A stretch of 64,000 bases of DNA from Kluyvera intermedia (GTDB lineage Bacteria > Pseudomonadota > Gammaproteobacteria > Enterobacterales > Enterobacteriaceae). The notes below the pieces were generated by a model that did no database searches, had not been told where the DNA came from, and was given only the letters and a program-made list of their open reading frames with translations. Position 1 is the first letter of the stretch, and each line of letters starts with the position of its first letter. The stretch lies in NCBI RefSeq assembly GCF_021440345.1, contig NZ_JAKCNS010000024.1:1-64000 (forward strand), given 5' to 3'. The translations under genes and the position numbers were made by a program. This document shows, piece after piece, positions 8,570 through 19,287 of this stretch.

Positions 8570-9772
8570 ATGTTTCATCTCGATACCCTATCGACGCTCG
8601 TTGCCGCAACGCTGGTGTTGCTGCTCGGACGAAAGCTGGTCCAGAGCGTTCCCTTCCTGAAGAAATACACTATCCCTGAACCCGTCGCGGGTGGCTTGCT
8701 GGTAGCGCTGGCGTTATTGGTGCTGAAGAAAAGCATGGGCTGGGAAATTGATTTTGATATGGGGCTGAAAGACCCGCTGATGCTGGCGTTCTTTGCCACT
8801 ATCGGTCTTAACGCCAATATTGCAAGCCTGCGCGCAGGCGGGAAAGTGGTCGGCACCTTCCTGATTGTCGTCGTAGGGTTGTTATTGCTGCAAAACACGC
8901 TCGGCATTGGCATGGCGAAAATCCTCGGGCTGGATCCGCTAATGGGTCTGCTGGCTGGCTCCATTACGCTGTCGGGCGGGCACGGTACTGGTGCCGCGTG
9001 GAGTAAGCTGTTCATCGAGCGCTACGGCTTTAGCAATGCCACTGAAGTGGCGATGGCCTGCGCCACGTTTGGTCTGGTTCTTGGCGGGTTGATTGGCGGT
9101 CCTGTTGCGCGTTACCTGGTAAAACATTCATCGTCCCCGAACGGTACCCCGGATGACCAGGAAGTCCCTACGGCGTTTGAAAAACCGGACGTTGGCCGCG
9201 TCATCACCTCGCTGGTGCTGATTGAAACCATTGCACTGATTGCGATTTGCTTGACCTTAGGGCGGGTGATTGCGCAACTGCTGGCGGGCAGCGCGCTGGA
9301 GCTACCGACGTTTGTCTGCGTGCTGTTTGTTGGGGTCATTCTGAGTAACGGTCTGGCGCTGGTCGGCTTTTATCGTGTCTTTGAACGTGCGGTATCGGTG
9401 TTGGGTAACGTGAGCCTGTCGCTGTTTCTGGCGATGGCGCTGATGAGCCTGAAGCTGTGGGAGCTGGCGGATTTAGCGTTGCCAATGCTGGTTATCCTGG
9501 CGGTACAGACGCTGGCAATGGCGCTATATGCTATTTTCGTCACCTATCGATTGATGGGCAAAAACTACGATGCGGCTGTGCTGGCGGCGGGTCACTGCGG
9601 TTTTGGCCTTGGCGCAACGCCGACGGCGATTGCCAACATGCAGGCGATTACCGAGCGTTTCGGCCCATCGCATACCGCTTTCCTGGTGGTGCCGATGGTG
9701 GGGGCGTTCTTTATTGATATCGTCAACGCGCTGGTGATTAAGCTGTTCCTGATGCTGCCGATGTTTGGCTGA
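8570..9772 (+). CDS. gltS: sodium/glutamate symporter GltS
   Basis: This inner-membrane Na+-dependent glutamate transporter has 400 residues and matches E. coli GltS along its whole length. It shows two related halves with re-entrant-loop motifs SGGHGTGAAW (about residues 137-146) and GHCGFGLGATPTAIANM (about 342-358). A ribosome site (AAGGAG) precedes the ATG. It is followed at once by a strong terminator. In E. coli gltS is convergent with recG; here a 10.5-kb block of glycerol and sulfate genes lies between them. Confidence 0.97.
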   Translation: MFHLDTLSTLVAATLVLLLGRKLVQSVPFLKKYTIPEPVAGGLLVALALLVLKKSMGWEIDFDMGLKDPLMLAFFATIGLNANIASLRAGGKVVGTFLIVVVGLLLLQNTLGIGMAKILGLDPLMGLLAGSITLSGGHGTGAAWSKLFIERYGFSNATEVAMACATFGLVLGGLIGGPVARYLVKHSSSPNGTPDDQEVPTAFEKPDVGRVITSLVLIETIALIAICLTLGRVIAQLLAGSALELPTFVCVLFVGVILSNGLALVGFYRVFERAVSVLGNVSLSLFLAMALMSLKLWELADLALPMLVILAVQTLAMALYAIFVTYRLMGKNYDAAVLAAGHCGFGLGATPTAIANMQAITERFGPSHTAFLVVPMVGAFFIDIVNALVIKLFLMLPMFG

Positions 9773-9777
9773 TAAAA

Positions 9778-9806
9778 AAGCCGGAGCGGTGCTCCGGCTT
9801 TATTTT
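9778..9806 (+). terminator. gltS rho-independent terminator
   Basis: AAGCCGGAGC-GGT-GCTCCGGCTT is a perfect 10-bp stem followed by TTATTTT, starting six bases after the gltS stop codon. Confidence 0.9.
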
Positions 9807-9810
9807 ACCG

Positions 9811-9844
9811 TTGGCGGGGGCGCTTCGCTTACCCGCCCTACAAA
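9811..9844. repeat. REP-like element between gltS and glpK
   Basis: GGCGGGGGCGCTTCGCTTACCCGCCCTACAA-type sequence, which on the other strand begins TTGTAGGGCGGGTAAGCG, is a typical enterobacterial REP unit. It lies exactly at the unusual gltS/glpK junction. Confidence 0.7.
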
Positions 9845-9858
9845 GATGGTGTGTCGGT

Positions 9859-11388
<1,530 letters not shown>

Positions 11389-12237
11389 TTACAGCGAAGC
11401 ATTGTGTTGATTTTGGTTGGCGGCCGCTTTCGGCTCTTCAACCTCGCAGGTGTCGCACGGCAGGTGGCGGCCAATCAGTTTACGATAGCTGAATGCACCC
11501 AGTGCGGCACCGACGATTGGCGCACACAGCGGCACCAGGAAATAAGGAATATCTTTGCCGCCGGTGAAGGCAACGTCGCCCCAGCCTGCCAGCCAGGCGA
11601 AGGCTTTTGGCCCGATATCACGCGCTGGGTTCATTGCAAATCCGGTCAGTGGTCCCATGGAGGCGCCGATAACCGCAATTAGCAGGCCAATCAGCAGCGG
11701 TGCCAGTGGCCCGCGTGGAATACCGTTGCCGTCGTCGGTCAGCGCCAGAATCACGCCCATCAGGATAGCGGTAATCACCATTTCTACCGCGAAGGTCTGC
11801 ACAAAATTGATATGCGGATTCGGATAGGTAGAGAAAATGCCAGCCAGTTCAAGACTTTCGACGCTGCCGCGCACCATATTGTGCGTGTGTTCGAAGTCGA
11901 AGAAAAGGTTGTAGTAAAGTCCGTACACCAGCGCGGCGGCACAGAATGCGCCGGCAAACTGGGCGGCAATGAACGGGACAACTTTACGTCCGTCGAAACA
12001 GGCAAACAGCCAAAGGGCGATGGTGACGGCGGGATTAAGATGTGCACCAGATACGCCTGCGGTCAGGTAGATGGCCATTGCCACACCCAAACCCCAAATG
12101 ATGCTGATTTCCCACTGCCCAAAACTTGCGCCCGCTACTTTAAGCGCCGCAACGCACCCCACGCCGAAAAAAATCAACAACCCGGTACCAAGAAACTCTG
12201 CGATGCACTGGCCTTTTAAGGTCGATGTCTGGCTCAT
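11389..12237 (-). CDS. glpF: glycerol facilitator GlpF
   Basis: This aquaglyceroporin of the inner membrane lets glycerol diffuse into the cell. The product has 282 residues with six membrane segments and both pore motifs, AHLNPAVT (NPA 68-70) and FAMNPARD (NPA near 203). The start MSQTSTLKG was preferred over an upstream Met because it matches E. coli and follows CAGGATTCCGATT. It is first gene of the glpFK operon. The upstream region at 12310-12375 closely resembles the GlpR/CRP-controlled E. coli glpF promoter. Confidence 0.98.
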   Translation of the reverse strand: MSQTSTLKGQCIAEFLGTGLLIFFGVGCVAALKVAGASFGQWEISIIWGLGVAMAIYLTAGVSGAHLNPAVTIALWLFACFDGRKVVPFIAAQFAGAFCAAALVYGLYYNLFFDFEHTHNMVRGSVESLELAGIFSTYPNPHINFVQTFAVEMVITAILMGVILALTDDGNGIPRGPLAPLLIGLLIAVIGASMGPLTGFAMNPARDIGPKAFAWLAGWGDVAFTGGKDIPYFLVPLCAPIVGAALGAFSYRKLIGRHLPCDTCEVEEPKAAANQNQHNASL

Positions 12238-12309
12238 AATCGGAATCCTGAAGACAATTTGATGATTATTGTATGCATGAGCATTCATGACGCTCACGTT
12301 GCCATGTAG

Positions 12310-12375
12310 GCATAGTGTTAATTTATCGTTAACGAGCGTAAACGAGAAATATCGAAATCAAAATGTGTGTACCTC
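12310..12375 (-). promoter_or_regulatory. glpFK promoter/operator region (GlpR, CRP)
   Basis: The minus strand reads TTTCGATATTTCTCGTTTAC followed by GCTCGTTAACGATAAATTAA, close to the E. coli glpFKX control region as I recall it, where overlapping GlpR operators and a CRP site lie. Control by GlpR with glycerol 3-phosphate and by CRP is inferred from that match. Confidence 0.65.
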
Positions 12376-12662
12376 GTCAAGAAATGAGCGTTTTCGCGCC
12401 AAATAATGTCCGTTTCCAGAGCAAAAAGTGTGAAGGCGGAAACATTCGATTCGCTAATTCGTTAACAATCGAACGGGAATGTGCGCAAACAGGCCAGGAC
12501 CAGGCCGAAAATTGCGGACAACCGCAATCTACAGGCTCTGGCGCTGGACAGGGGCGACGGGGCTTCATACAATCGACTTCAAGCCGTGCGCTTATTTGGG
12601 TTAAGGCGTCGCCGGGGTTCCGGGACGATATCAACGCCTTGCAAGATTCAGGAGATAGGACG
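12376..12662. other. rest of the divergent glpF-zapB spacer
   Basis: The remaining ~290 bases upstream of zapB contain its leader and a ribosome site (AGGAGATAGGACG). The reading frame is open in phase with zapB back to about 12363, but that extension does not look like protein. I see no further gene. Confidence 0.5.
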
Positions 12663-12902
12663 ATGTCATTAGAAGTGTTTGAGAAACTGGAAGCAAAAGT
12701 TCAGCAGGCGATTGATACCATCACGCTGTTGCAGATGGAAATCGAAGAGCTGAAAGAAAAGAACAATACGCTGGAGCAGGACGTTCAGGCTGCACAGCAT
12801 AACCGTGAAGAGCTGGAGCGTGAAAATGGCCAGCTGAAAGAACAGCAGAACGGCTGGCAGGATCGTCTGCAGGCGCTGCTGGGCCGCATGGAAGAAGTTT
12901 GA
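12663..12902 (+). CDS. zapB: cell division protein ZapB
   Basis: This small cytoplasmic coiled-coil protein binds ZapA and helps organise the FtsZ ring and its link to MatP and the chromosome terminus. The 79 residues match E. coli ZapB and form one long coiled coil ([20 protein letters not shown] at the start, GRMEEV at the end). The ATG follows AGGAGATAGG. In E. coli rraA and menA follow; here sbp comes next, so the right-hand neighbour is changed. Confidence 0.97.
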   Translation: MSLEVFEKLEAKVQQAIDTITLLQMEIEELKEKNNTLEQDVQAAQHNREELERENGQLKEQQNGWQDRLQALLGRMEEV

Positions 12903-13112
12903 TTCCAACTCTCCCTGGGCCGTTTTCTACGGTCTGGGGAAGCTTTACCCTCCTGATTTTCTCCCCTGAGTGAATTCGAGCAAACGCGCATCATCGCGCT
13001 TTCGTCTCTTATATTTCAAAACTGCATAATCAATCTTTTTTTATTCTTTAATCATCGGTTCGATTTCTGGCAGGCTAGCCTCATTACAACACAACAGATA
13101 AGAGAGCGGGCG
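12903..13112. other. zapB-sbp junction and sbp promoter region
   Basis: These ~210 bases join two genes that are not neighbours in E. coli. A weak hairpin (GGCCGT...ACGGTC) follows zapB. The A/T-rich part from about 13010, with TAATCAATCTTTTTTT, resembles CysB-activated upstream regions, consistent with sulfur control of sbp. The exact breakpoint cannot be seen from one sequence. Confidence 0.4.
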
Positions 13113-14102
13113 ATGAACAAGTGGGGCGTAGGGTTAACTCTTTTGCTGGCTTCCACCAGCGTACTGGCTAAGGATATTCAGTTACTTAACGTGTCTTACG
13201 ATCCAACGCGTGAGCTGTACGATCAGTACAACAAGGCTTTCAGCGCGCACTGGAAGAAAGAGACCGGCGATAACGTGGTTATCCGCCAATCGCACGGTGG
13301 CTCTGGTAAACAAGCCACTTCCGTCATCAACGGCATTGACGCTGATGTGGTGACCCTGGCGCTGGCCTACGATGTTGACGCGATTGCCGAGCGCGGCCGT
13401 ATCGACAAAAACTGGATTAAACGTCTGCCGGATAACTCCGCACCGTACACCTCCACCATAGTGTTCCTGGTACGTAAAGGCAACCCGAAACAGATTCATG
13501 ACTGGAACGACCTGATTAAACCGGGCGTTTCCGTTATCACCCCGAACCCGAAAAGCTCCGGCGGCGCACGCTGGAACTATCTGGCGGCCTGGGGTTACGC
13601 GCTGCACCACAACAACAACGATCAGGCCAAAGCTCAGGACTTCGTGAAGGCGCTGTATAAGAACGTGGAAGTACTGGACTCCGGCGCGCGCGGCTCAACC
13701 AATACCTTTGTTGAACGTGGTATCGGCGACGTGCTGATTGCGTGGGAAAACGAAGCGCTGCTGGCGACGAACCAACTGGGCAAAGACAAGTTTGAAATCG
13801 TCACGCCGAGCGAATCTATCCTTGCTGAGCCGACCGTCTCAGTTGTTGATAAAGTCGCCGAGAAGAAAGGGACTACCGCGGTGGCTGAAGCCTATCTGAA
13901 GTACCTCTACTCGCCGGAAGGCCAGGAAATCGCGGCGAAGAACTACTACCGCCCGCGTGACTCGCAGGTTGCGAAGAAGTACGAAAACGCGTTCCCGAAA
14001 CTGAAACTCTTTACGATTGATGAAGAGTTCGGCGGCTGGACCAAAGCGCAGAAAGATCACTTCTCTAACGGCGGCACTTTCGACCAGATCAGTAAACGTT
14101 AA
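13113..14102 (+). CDS. sbp: periplasmic sulfate-binding protein Sbp
   Basis: Sbp captures sulfate in the periplasm and hands it to the CysTWA ABC importer (not in this window). The 329 residues match E. coli Sbp. It has a signal peptide ([19 protein letters not shown], cleavage before KD) and the family's ligand-site segments [13 protein letters not shown] and [15 protein letters not shown]. Transcription probably depends on CysB under sulfur limitation. A strong terminator follows. In E. coli pfkA lies upstream; here zapB does. Confidence 0.97.
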   Translation: MNKWGVGLTLLLASTSVLAKDIQLLNVSYDPTRELYDQYNKAFSAHWKKETGDNVVIRQSHGGSGKQATSVINGIDADVVTLALAYDVDAIAERGRIDKNWIKRLPDNSAPYTSTIVFLVRKGNPKQIHDWNDLIKPGVSVITPNPKSSGGARWNYLAAWGYALHHNNNDQAKAQDFVKALYKNVEVLDSGARGSTNTFVERGIGDVLIAWENEALLATNQLGKDKFEIVTPSESILAEPTVSVVDKVAEKKGTTAVAEAYLKYLYSPEGQEIAAKNYYRPRDSQVAKKYENAFPKLKLFTIDEEFGGWTKAQKDHFSNGGTFDQISKR

Positions 14103-14110
14103 TTTTCCCC

Positions 14111-14142
14111 AAACGCCCGGCAAACCCGCCGGGCGTTTTCTT
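14111..14142 (+). terminator. sbp terminator
   Basis: AAACGCCCGGC-AAACCC-GCCGGGCGTTT is a near-perfect stem followed by TCTTTT, nine bases after the sbp stop. Confidence 0.9.
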
Positions 14143-14195
14143 TTGGTCATCAAAGTACGTTACTCTTCCCCCTCGGTTTGATATGGGGAGACATA

Positions 14196-14951
14196 ATGAC
14201 AAGGTTAAAATACCTGCTGGCGGCGCTACTGGTTGTGCTGATTGTTATAGCCGCTGGTGGCTGGTACTGGCTGAACTCAGGCAACCCGGACGCGTTGCGC
14301 CAGATTGTGCTGCAGCAGTGCGTACCAAATCAGGAACAGCACCGGACGCCTAAACCGTGCGTCGACGTCAACCCAAAGGGCGGCTACGTGCTGTTTAAAG
14401 ATCGCAACGGCCCGCTGCAATATCTGCTGATGCCGACCTACCGTATTAATGGGACCGAAAGCCCGCTGCTGCTCGACCCGCTGACGCCGAACTTCTTTTG
14501 GCAGGCGTGGCAAAGGCGCGCCATCATGAGCGATAAACGGGGATCGGAAGTCCCGGACAATGCGGTCTCACTGACCATCAACTCCCGTACCGGGCGTACG
14601 CAAAACCATTTCCATATCCATATCTCCTGCCTGCGCAAAGATGTCCGTGAGCAGCTTGATGCCGATCAGGCGGCCATCAGCAGTCGCTGGCTGCCGCTGC
14701 CGGGAGGCCTGCTGGGGCATGAGTATCTGGCGCGCCGGGTGACCGAAAACGAGCTGGCGAAACGCAGCCCGTTCCTGATGCTGGCGGAAGAAGTACCGGA
14801 GGCACGCGGCCATATGGGGCGCTTTGCTCTGGCGTTGGCGCAACAAAGCGACGGCTCTTTGGTGCTGCTCGCAACGGAGCGCAATCTGCTGACTCTGAAC
14901 CGCGCCTCTGCGGAGGAAATTCAGGATCATCAGTGCGAAATCCTGCAATAA
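14196..14951 (+). CDS. cdh: CDP-diacylglycerol pyrophosphatase Cdh
   Basis: Cdh splits CDP-diacylglycerol into CMP and phosphatidate. It sits in the inner membrane through an N-terminal anchor (residues 5-25) with the active domain outside. The histidine-triad-like motif NHFHIHIS (137-144) is present. The start MTRLKYLLA gives 251 residues, as in E. coli; an upstream Met at 14178 is possible but less likely. It is alone between the sbp terminator and an SLC13-type transporter gene. Confidence 0.94.
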   Translation: MTRLKYLLAALLVVLIVIAAGGWYWLNSGNPDALRQIVLQQCVPNQEQHRTPKPCVDVNPKGGYVLFKDRNGPLQYLLMPTYRINGTESPLLLDPLTPNFFWQAWQRRAIMSDKRGSEVPDNAVSLTINSRTGRTQNHFHIHISCLRKDVREQLDADQAAISSRWLPLPGGLLGHEYLARRVTENELAKRSPFLMLAEEVPEARGHMGRFALALAQQSDGSLVLLATERNLLTLNRASAEEIQDHQCEILQ

Positions 14952-15024
14952 CCCCACCTAATCTGGCGTTTACCTGTCACTCTTGTCGTCGTATTCTTGC
15001 TGAAAAAAACGACAGGAGACAGGT

Positions 15025-16329
15025 ATGTCGCTCTGGTTTTCTCACCCTCTGTTCCTCCCCTCTATTATTGTTGGCGTAACCATCGTGCTGTGGGCAACTT
15101 CGCTGTTGCCGGAGTTCATCACCGCGCTGCTGTTCTTCGCCGCCGCGATGACGGCCAAAATTGCCCCGCCGGATGTGATTTTCGGCGGCTTTGCCTCGTC
15201 AGCTTTCTGGCTGGTATTCAGTGGGTTTGTGCTTGGCATTGCCATTCGTAAGACCGGGCTTGCCGACCGTGCGGCCCGAGCGCTCTCGTCGCGGCTCACC
15301 GACTCCTGGCTGCTGATGGTCGGTAGCGTGGTGCTGCTGAGCTATGCGCTGGCGTTCGTCATGCCCTCGAATATGGGACGTATTGCGCTGCTTATGCCCA
15401 TCGTGGCGGCGATGGCGAAACGCGCCGGTATTGAGGATGGCACCCGCGCGTGGTACGGCCTGGCGCTGGCGGTGGGGTTTGGAACCTTCCAGCTTTCCGC
15501 GACCATTTTGCCCGCCAACGTGCCAAACCTGGTGATGAGCGGCGCGGCGGAAGGGGCTTATGGTATTCACCTGAACTATGTCCCATATCTGCTGCTGCAT
15601 ACGCCGGTGCTGGGGTGGCTCAAAGGCGCTGCGCTGATAGGCCTGATTTGCTGGCTGTTCCCGGGGAAACCGCATCCGCCGCGCGAACTGGAGCCGCTGC
15701 CGCCAATGAGCGGCGATGAAAAGCGTCTGGCATGGCTATTGGCAGTGGTGCTGAGTCTGTGGGTGAGCGAGAGCCTGCACGGCATTGGGCCTGCCTGGAC
15801 TGGGCTGGTGGCCGCTGTGGTGACATTGCTGCCGCGCATCGGGTTTATCAATGGAGAAGAGTTTGCCAGCGGGGTGAATATCCGCACCTGTATCTACGTT
15901 GCCGGTATTCTGGGGCTGGCTATCACCGTGACCCAGACCGGTATTGGCGCGGTGGTGGGTAATGCGCTATTGCATTTTATGCCGCTTCGTGAAGATGCGC
16001 CGTTTACCAGTTTCCTTGCGCTGACTGGCATCACCAGTGCGCTGAACTTTATTATGACCGCCAACGGCGTTCCGGCACTGTATACCACCTTTGCGCAGAG
16101 CTTCTCGGACGCCACCGGTTTCCCGCTGCTGAGCGTGATTATGATTCAGGTGCTGGGATATTCCACGCCATTGCTGCCATATCAGGCGTCGCCAATCGTG
16201 GTGGCGATGGCGCTGGGAAAAGTGCCTGCGCGGGCGGGGATGCTGTTGTGTCTGGCGCTTGCGGCGGTGAGCTATCTGCTGCTGTTACCGCTGGACTACG
16301 CGTGGTATCAGGTGCTGGGGAAACTGTGA
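15025..16329 (+). CDS. SLC13/DASS-family anion permease
   Basis: This 434-residue inner-membrane protein has about eleven hydrophobic segments and resembles divalent anion:sodium symporters, which carry dicarboxylates, sulfate or phosphate. Supporting motifs are MPSNMGRIALLMPI (about 114-127) and, in the second half, NFIMTANGVPALY, in positions where this family has its SNT/TNT-like substrate loops. E. coli K-12 has no gene here between cdh and tpiA, so this is a lineage-specific gain or retained gene. The start follows GACAGGAGACAGGT. The substrate cannot be told; nearby sbp makes sulfate a thought but not evidence. Confidence 0.85.
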   Translation: MSLWFSHPLFLPSIIVGVTIVLWATSLLPEFITALLFFAAAMTAKIAPPDVIFGGFASSAFWLVFSGFVLGIAIRKTGLADRAARALSSRLTDSWLLMVGSVVLLSYALAFVMPSNMGRIALLMPIVAAMAKRAGIEDGTRAWYGLALAVGFGTFQLSATILPANVPNLVMSGAAEGAYGIHLNYVPYLLLHTPVLGWLKGAALIGLICWLFPGKPHPPRELEPLPPMSGDEKRLAWLLAVVLSLWVSESLHGIGPAWTGLVAAVVTLLPRIGFINGEEFASGVNIRTCIYVAGILGLAITVTQTGIGAVVGNALLHFMPLREDAPFTSFLALTGITSALNFIMTANGVPALYTTFAQSFSDATGFPLLSVIMIQVLGYSTPLLPYQASPIVVAMALGKVPARAGMLLCLALAAVSYLLLLPLDYAWYQVLGKL

Positions 16330-16335
16330 GAACTT

Positions 16336-16366
16336 ATCGGATAGCGCGGTGCCTATCCGGCCTACA
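16336..16366. repeat. REP element downstream of the SLC13 gene
   Basis: TCGGATAGCGCGGTGCCTAT followed by CCGGCCTACAA is a typical enterobacterial REP unit placed just after the stop codon. Confidence 0.7.
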
Positions 16367-16374
16367 AAAAGAAT

Positions 16375-16434
16375 AAACCGGCCTGAGGGCCGGTTTATTT
16401 AGACGTCACAAACCCGGCGCGATGGCCGGGTTTA
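16375..16434. terminator. paired hairpins between the SLC13 gene and tpiA
   Basis: Two adjacent hairpins separate the convergent genes: AAACCGGCC-TGA-GGCCGGTTT (16375-16396) then AAACCCGGC-GCGAT-GCCGGGTTT (about 16411-16433). The first suits the plus strand (TTATTT follows) and the second the tpiA transcript. Confidence 0.75.
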
Positions 16435-16439
16435 TCGCA

Positions 16440-17207
16440 TTATGCGTTTTTTGCTGCTTCTGCTGCTTTAACGATTACCGCGAAAGCGTCAGCTTTCAGG
16501 GATGCACCACCAACCAGCGCGCCGTCGATGTCCGGCTGGGTGAACAGTTCAGCGGCGTTGGATGCGTTAACGGAACCGCCGTACTGGATGATGACCTGCT
16601 GAGCGATTTTCGCGTCAGCTTTAGCAATGTGGTCACGGATGAATTTGTGAACCGCCTGAGCCTGAGCTGGGGTTGCAGATTTGCCGGTACCGATAGCCCA
16701 TACTGGTTCGTAAGCGATAACTACGCCTTCGAACGCCGCTGCGCCCTGAGTTTTCAGCACGGCGTCGATCTGACGTGCGCAAACTTCTTCAGTTTTGCCC
16801 GCTTCGTTTTCTGCTTCGGTTTCACCGATGCACAGAACTGGGATCAGACCCTGTTCTTTCAGCACAGCAAATTTCTTGGCGATCAGCTCGTCAGATTCTT
16901 TGTGATAAGTACGACGCTCGGAGTGGCCGATGATGATGTAGGTTGCGCCAACATCTTTGAGCATTTCAGCGGAGGTTTCGCCGGTGAATGCGCCAGACAG
17001 GTTCAGGTCAACGTTCTGCGCGCCCAGGTGAATGTGGCTGCCAGCAGCCGCGTGTTTAGCCAGATCGATGTACATTTCTGGCGGAGCGATAGCTACGCCA
17101 CAGCCAGAAACACCAGCCAGCTCGGTACGCAGGTTAGCAACCAGCTCGTTTACCATGTGGCGGCTGCCGTTCAGTTTCCAGTTACCCATCACTAAAGGAT
17201 GTCGCAT
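16440..17207 (-). CDS. tpiA: triose-phosphate isomerase
   Basis: TpiA interconverts dihydroxyacetone phosphate and glyceraldehyde 3-phosphate in glycolysis and links glycerol use to it. The 255-residue (beta/alpha)8 protein has Lys11 in GNWKLNGS, the His95 motif GHSERR and the Glu167 motif [11 protein letters not shown]. The start is MRHPLVMG. yiiQ follows upstream on the same strand with its own region between. Confidence 0.98.
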   Translation of the reverse strand: MRHPLVMGNWKLNGSRHMVNELVANLRTELAGVSGCGVAIAPPEMYIDLAKHAAAGSHIHLGAQNVDLNLSGAFTGETSAEMLKDVGATYIIIGHSERRTYHKESDELIAKKFAVLKEQGLIPVLCIGETEAENEAGKTEEVCARQIDAVLKTQGAAAFEGVVIAYEPVWAIGTGKSATPAQAQAVHKFIRDHIAKADAKIAQQVIIQYGGSVNASNAAELFTQPDIDGALVGGASLKADAFAVIVKAAEAAKNA

Positions 17208-17315
17208 TTCGATTCTCCACGCTTGTCAGCGAATTAAGGAATATGGCCGCCCGTCAGGGCAGCATGGTCTGTGAAACAGTATAGAGATTGAAAGGCATGA
17301 AGGCTTTGCTTTTTA

Positions 17316-17912
17316 TCATTTATTCTGCCCCTCAAGATTTTGAGATAACGCCAGCTTAATCGGTTCAACGGCGAAGGTCAGCCCCTTTTCGCCATTATCT
17401 GCGACAACATAGCGAACCGCGCCTTCGGTGCTGGCGAAGTAGTGCTTACCTTTGCCCTGGGTCAGCAGTTTTTGCAGCTTTTGCAGACTCTGCGGTTTCG
17501 TCAGCGTCGGCAGCACCGCGCGCATTAAGGCACTCATATATTCCTGCGCTTTAAGCTTCGCCGCTTTTTGCTCCGGCCCTTGAATCGGCAGCCAGGTTAT
17601 CTGTATCGATTTGATTTTCAACGTACCGCGTTCAAGCGCGGCGGAGGCGTATAAATTTTCATTAATTTTGCTGGCGGCGCGGGTAATCGTCAGCTGGTCG
17701 CGGCTTGAAGTTATCGAGCGGAACTCGCCAAGCGACAGGGTAGGGTTGTCGGTATTGAATTTTTCCCGAAACTGGCTGATAGAGAGATCAAATGCCGGGG
17801 CACCCGTCAGCAGATACGGGGCAACGACCGTGGACGTTTCCGCCGACAGCACAGCCTGACCGGTACAGAGCGTGACGAGCCCAACCAGACATAGCGTTAT
17901 CCATTTTTTCAT
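17316..17912 (-). CDS. yiiQ: DUF1454 periplasmic protein YiiQ
   Basis: The function of this 198-residue protein is unknown. It has an N-terminal signal peptide (MKKWITLCLVGLVTLCTGQA) and so should be periplasmic. The body matches E. coli YiiQ, including APAFDLSISQFREKFN and YVVADNGEKGLTFAVEPIKL. It lies between tpiA and the divergent yiiR, as in E. coli. Confidence 0.9.
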   Translation of the reverse strand: MKKWITLCLVGLVTLCTGQAVLSAETSTVVAPYLLTGAPAFDLSISQFREKFNTDNPTLSLGEFRSITSSRDQLTITRAASKINENLYASAALERGTLKIKSIQITWLPIQGPEQKAAKLKAQEYMSALMRAVLPTLTKPQSLQKLQKLLTQGKGKHYFASTEGAVRYVVADNGEKGLTFAVEPIKLALSQNLEGQNK

Positions 17913-18023
17913 GCCAATCGTTCTCCTCTTTGCAGATGACGATTAAAACGGGAACCGACGCGCTTGTCAAAATGTGCCCGCTTCAGGGTAAACTACGCGC
18001 ACGAAGAGAAAAGGAAACGGTGC

Positions 18024-18455
18024 ATGACTTTACAGCAGTGGTTGTTTTCTATTAAAGGGCGCATTGGACGTCGTGATTTTTGGATCTGGATTGTCATCTG
18101 GGCAGTCACGATGGTGGCGCTGTTTAGCCTCGCGGGCGGCGGTCTTATTGACCTGCAGACGGCGGCATTTATGCTGGTGTGTCTGTTGTGGCCAACGGCG
18201 GCGGTGACGATTAAACGGCTGCACGATCGCGGAAAGTCTGGCCTCTGGGCACTGCTAATGGTGCTGGCGTGGATGTTACTGGCTGGAAACTGGGCGATGT
18301 TGCCGAGCGTCTGGCAGTGGGGCGTTGGGCGTTTTATCCCAACGCTGATTATCGTGATGATGCTAACCGATCTGGGCGCATTTGTTGGCACCCAGGGCGA
18401 AAACAAATACGGCAAAGAGACGTTGCCGGTGAAGTACCGCGCCGATCACCAGTAG
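18024..18455 (+). CDS. yiiR: DUF805 inner-membrane protein YiiR
   Basis: This small membrane protein of 143 residues has about four hydrophobic segments and the DUF805 pattern FSIKGRIGRRDFW near the start and KRLHDRGKSG in the middle. Function is unknown. The start MTLQQWLFS was chosen because it follows AAAAGGAAACGGTGC and matches E. coli; an upstream in-frame Met adds a tail without family support. Its 3' end overlaps that of fpr by 10 bases (convergent). Confidence 0.92.
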   Translation: MTLQQWLFSIKGRIGRRDFWIWIVIWAVTMVALFSLAGGGLIDLQTAAFMLVCLLWPTAAVTIKRLHDRGKSGLWALLMVLAWMLLAGNWAMLPSVWQWGVGRFIPTLIIVMMLTDLGAFVGTQGENKYGKETLPVKYRADHQ

Positions 18456-19192
18456 TGTTCGGCGGTCATATGGCCCGGCCGACGACGCAAATGTTTGGTC
18501 ATCTGTCGGGTCTCTTTCAGCAGCTGCTGGGTATCGCGCACCATCTGCGGGTTGCCGCACAGCATCACATGGCTGGTTTCAGCGCTCATCGGTAGGCCAA
18601 CCGCCGCTTCCAGCGCACCGCTTTCAATCAGTGCGGGAACTCGCCCGGTTAACATCCCCGGCGCGTTTTCACGGCTGACAACGGTTTGAATCCGCAGTTT
18701 ACCGGCGTAGCGTTCCTCAAGGGCGCGCATCTGCGGCAGATAGCTCAGGTCAGCGGCATAGCGCGCGGCGTGGACCAGCACCAGGTTTTTGAAGCGTTCG
18801 AGGTCTTTGCCTTCTTCCAGAATCGACAGATATGGGCCTATCGCGGTGCCTGTTGCCAGCATCCACAGAGTGTCGCAGTCGGGAACCTCTTCCAGCACAA
18901 AAAAGCCTGCCGCTTCGCTGACGATCAACACATCATCGCCCGGCTTTAGCGCGGCCAGTCGTGGGCTGAGTTTGCCTTCCGGAACGGTGACCAGGTAGAA
19001 CTCGAGATCGGGATTGCTGGGGGCATTAACATAGGAGTAGGCGCGCTGTACGCGTTCGCCGTCGACGTCTAACGCCAGCTTGGCAAATTGCCCGGCGGTA
19101 AACGGTTGAACCGGCGCGTGAACGGTGAGGCTAAACAGTGCGTCGGTCCAGTTGTGCACCTTGACTACTTTGCCTGTAATCCAGTCTGCCAT
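18446..19192 (-). CDS. fpr: ferredoxin/flavodoxin-NADP+ reductase
   Basis: Fpr moves electrons between NADPH and flavodoxin or ferredoxin, supplying anaerobic enzymes and oxidative-stress repair. The 248 residues show the FAD-binding RAYSYVNAP (50-58), the NADP-binding ATGTAIGPYLSIL (about 116-128) and the terminal EHYW, whose last Trp stacks near the flavin in this subclass. In E. coli it is under SoxRS control; I did not identify a soxbox. It lies downstream of glpX, separated by a hairpin. Confidence 0.97.
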   Translation of the reverse strand: MADWITGKVVKVHNWTDALFSLTVHAPVQPFTAGQFAKLALDVDGERVQRAYSYVNAPSNPDLEFYLVTVPEGKLSPRLAALKPGDDVLIVSEAAGFFVLEEVPDCDTLWMLATGTAIGPYLSILEEGKDLERFKNLVLVHAARYAADLSYLPQMRALEERYAGKLRIQTVVSRENAPGMLTGRVPALIESGALEAAVGLPMSAETSHVMLCGNPQMVRDTQQLLKETRQMTKHLRRRPGHMTAEHYW

Positions 19193-19244
19193 GGCTTTTC
19201 TCCTCTCAATCTCATTGTCTTATCTTCACAGCGACGAGAGAAGA

Positions 19245-19268
19245 TTTCCAGCCCGAAAGGGCTGGAAA
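19245..19268 (-). terminator. hairpin downstream of glpX
   Basis: TTTCCAGCCC-TTTC-GGGCTGGAAA on the minus strand is a perfect 10-bp stem between glpX and fpr. The following T tract is short, so it may be a partial terminator. Confidence 0.7.
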
Positions 19269-19287
19269 GCTCTATTGATCAAATGAT

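Noticed and set aside
12363-12662. Frame open in phase with zapB giving a 100-residue N-terminal extension
   Set aside because: The extension has no protein-like composition, overlaps the glpF control region, and ZapB is a 79-81 residue protein with a good ribosome site before the internal ATG.
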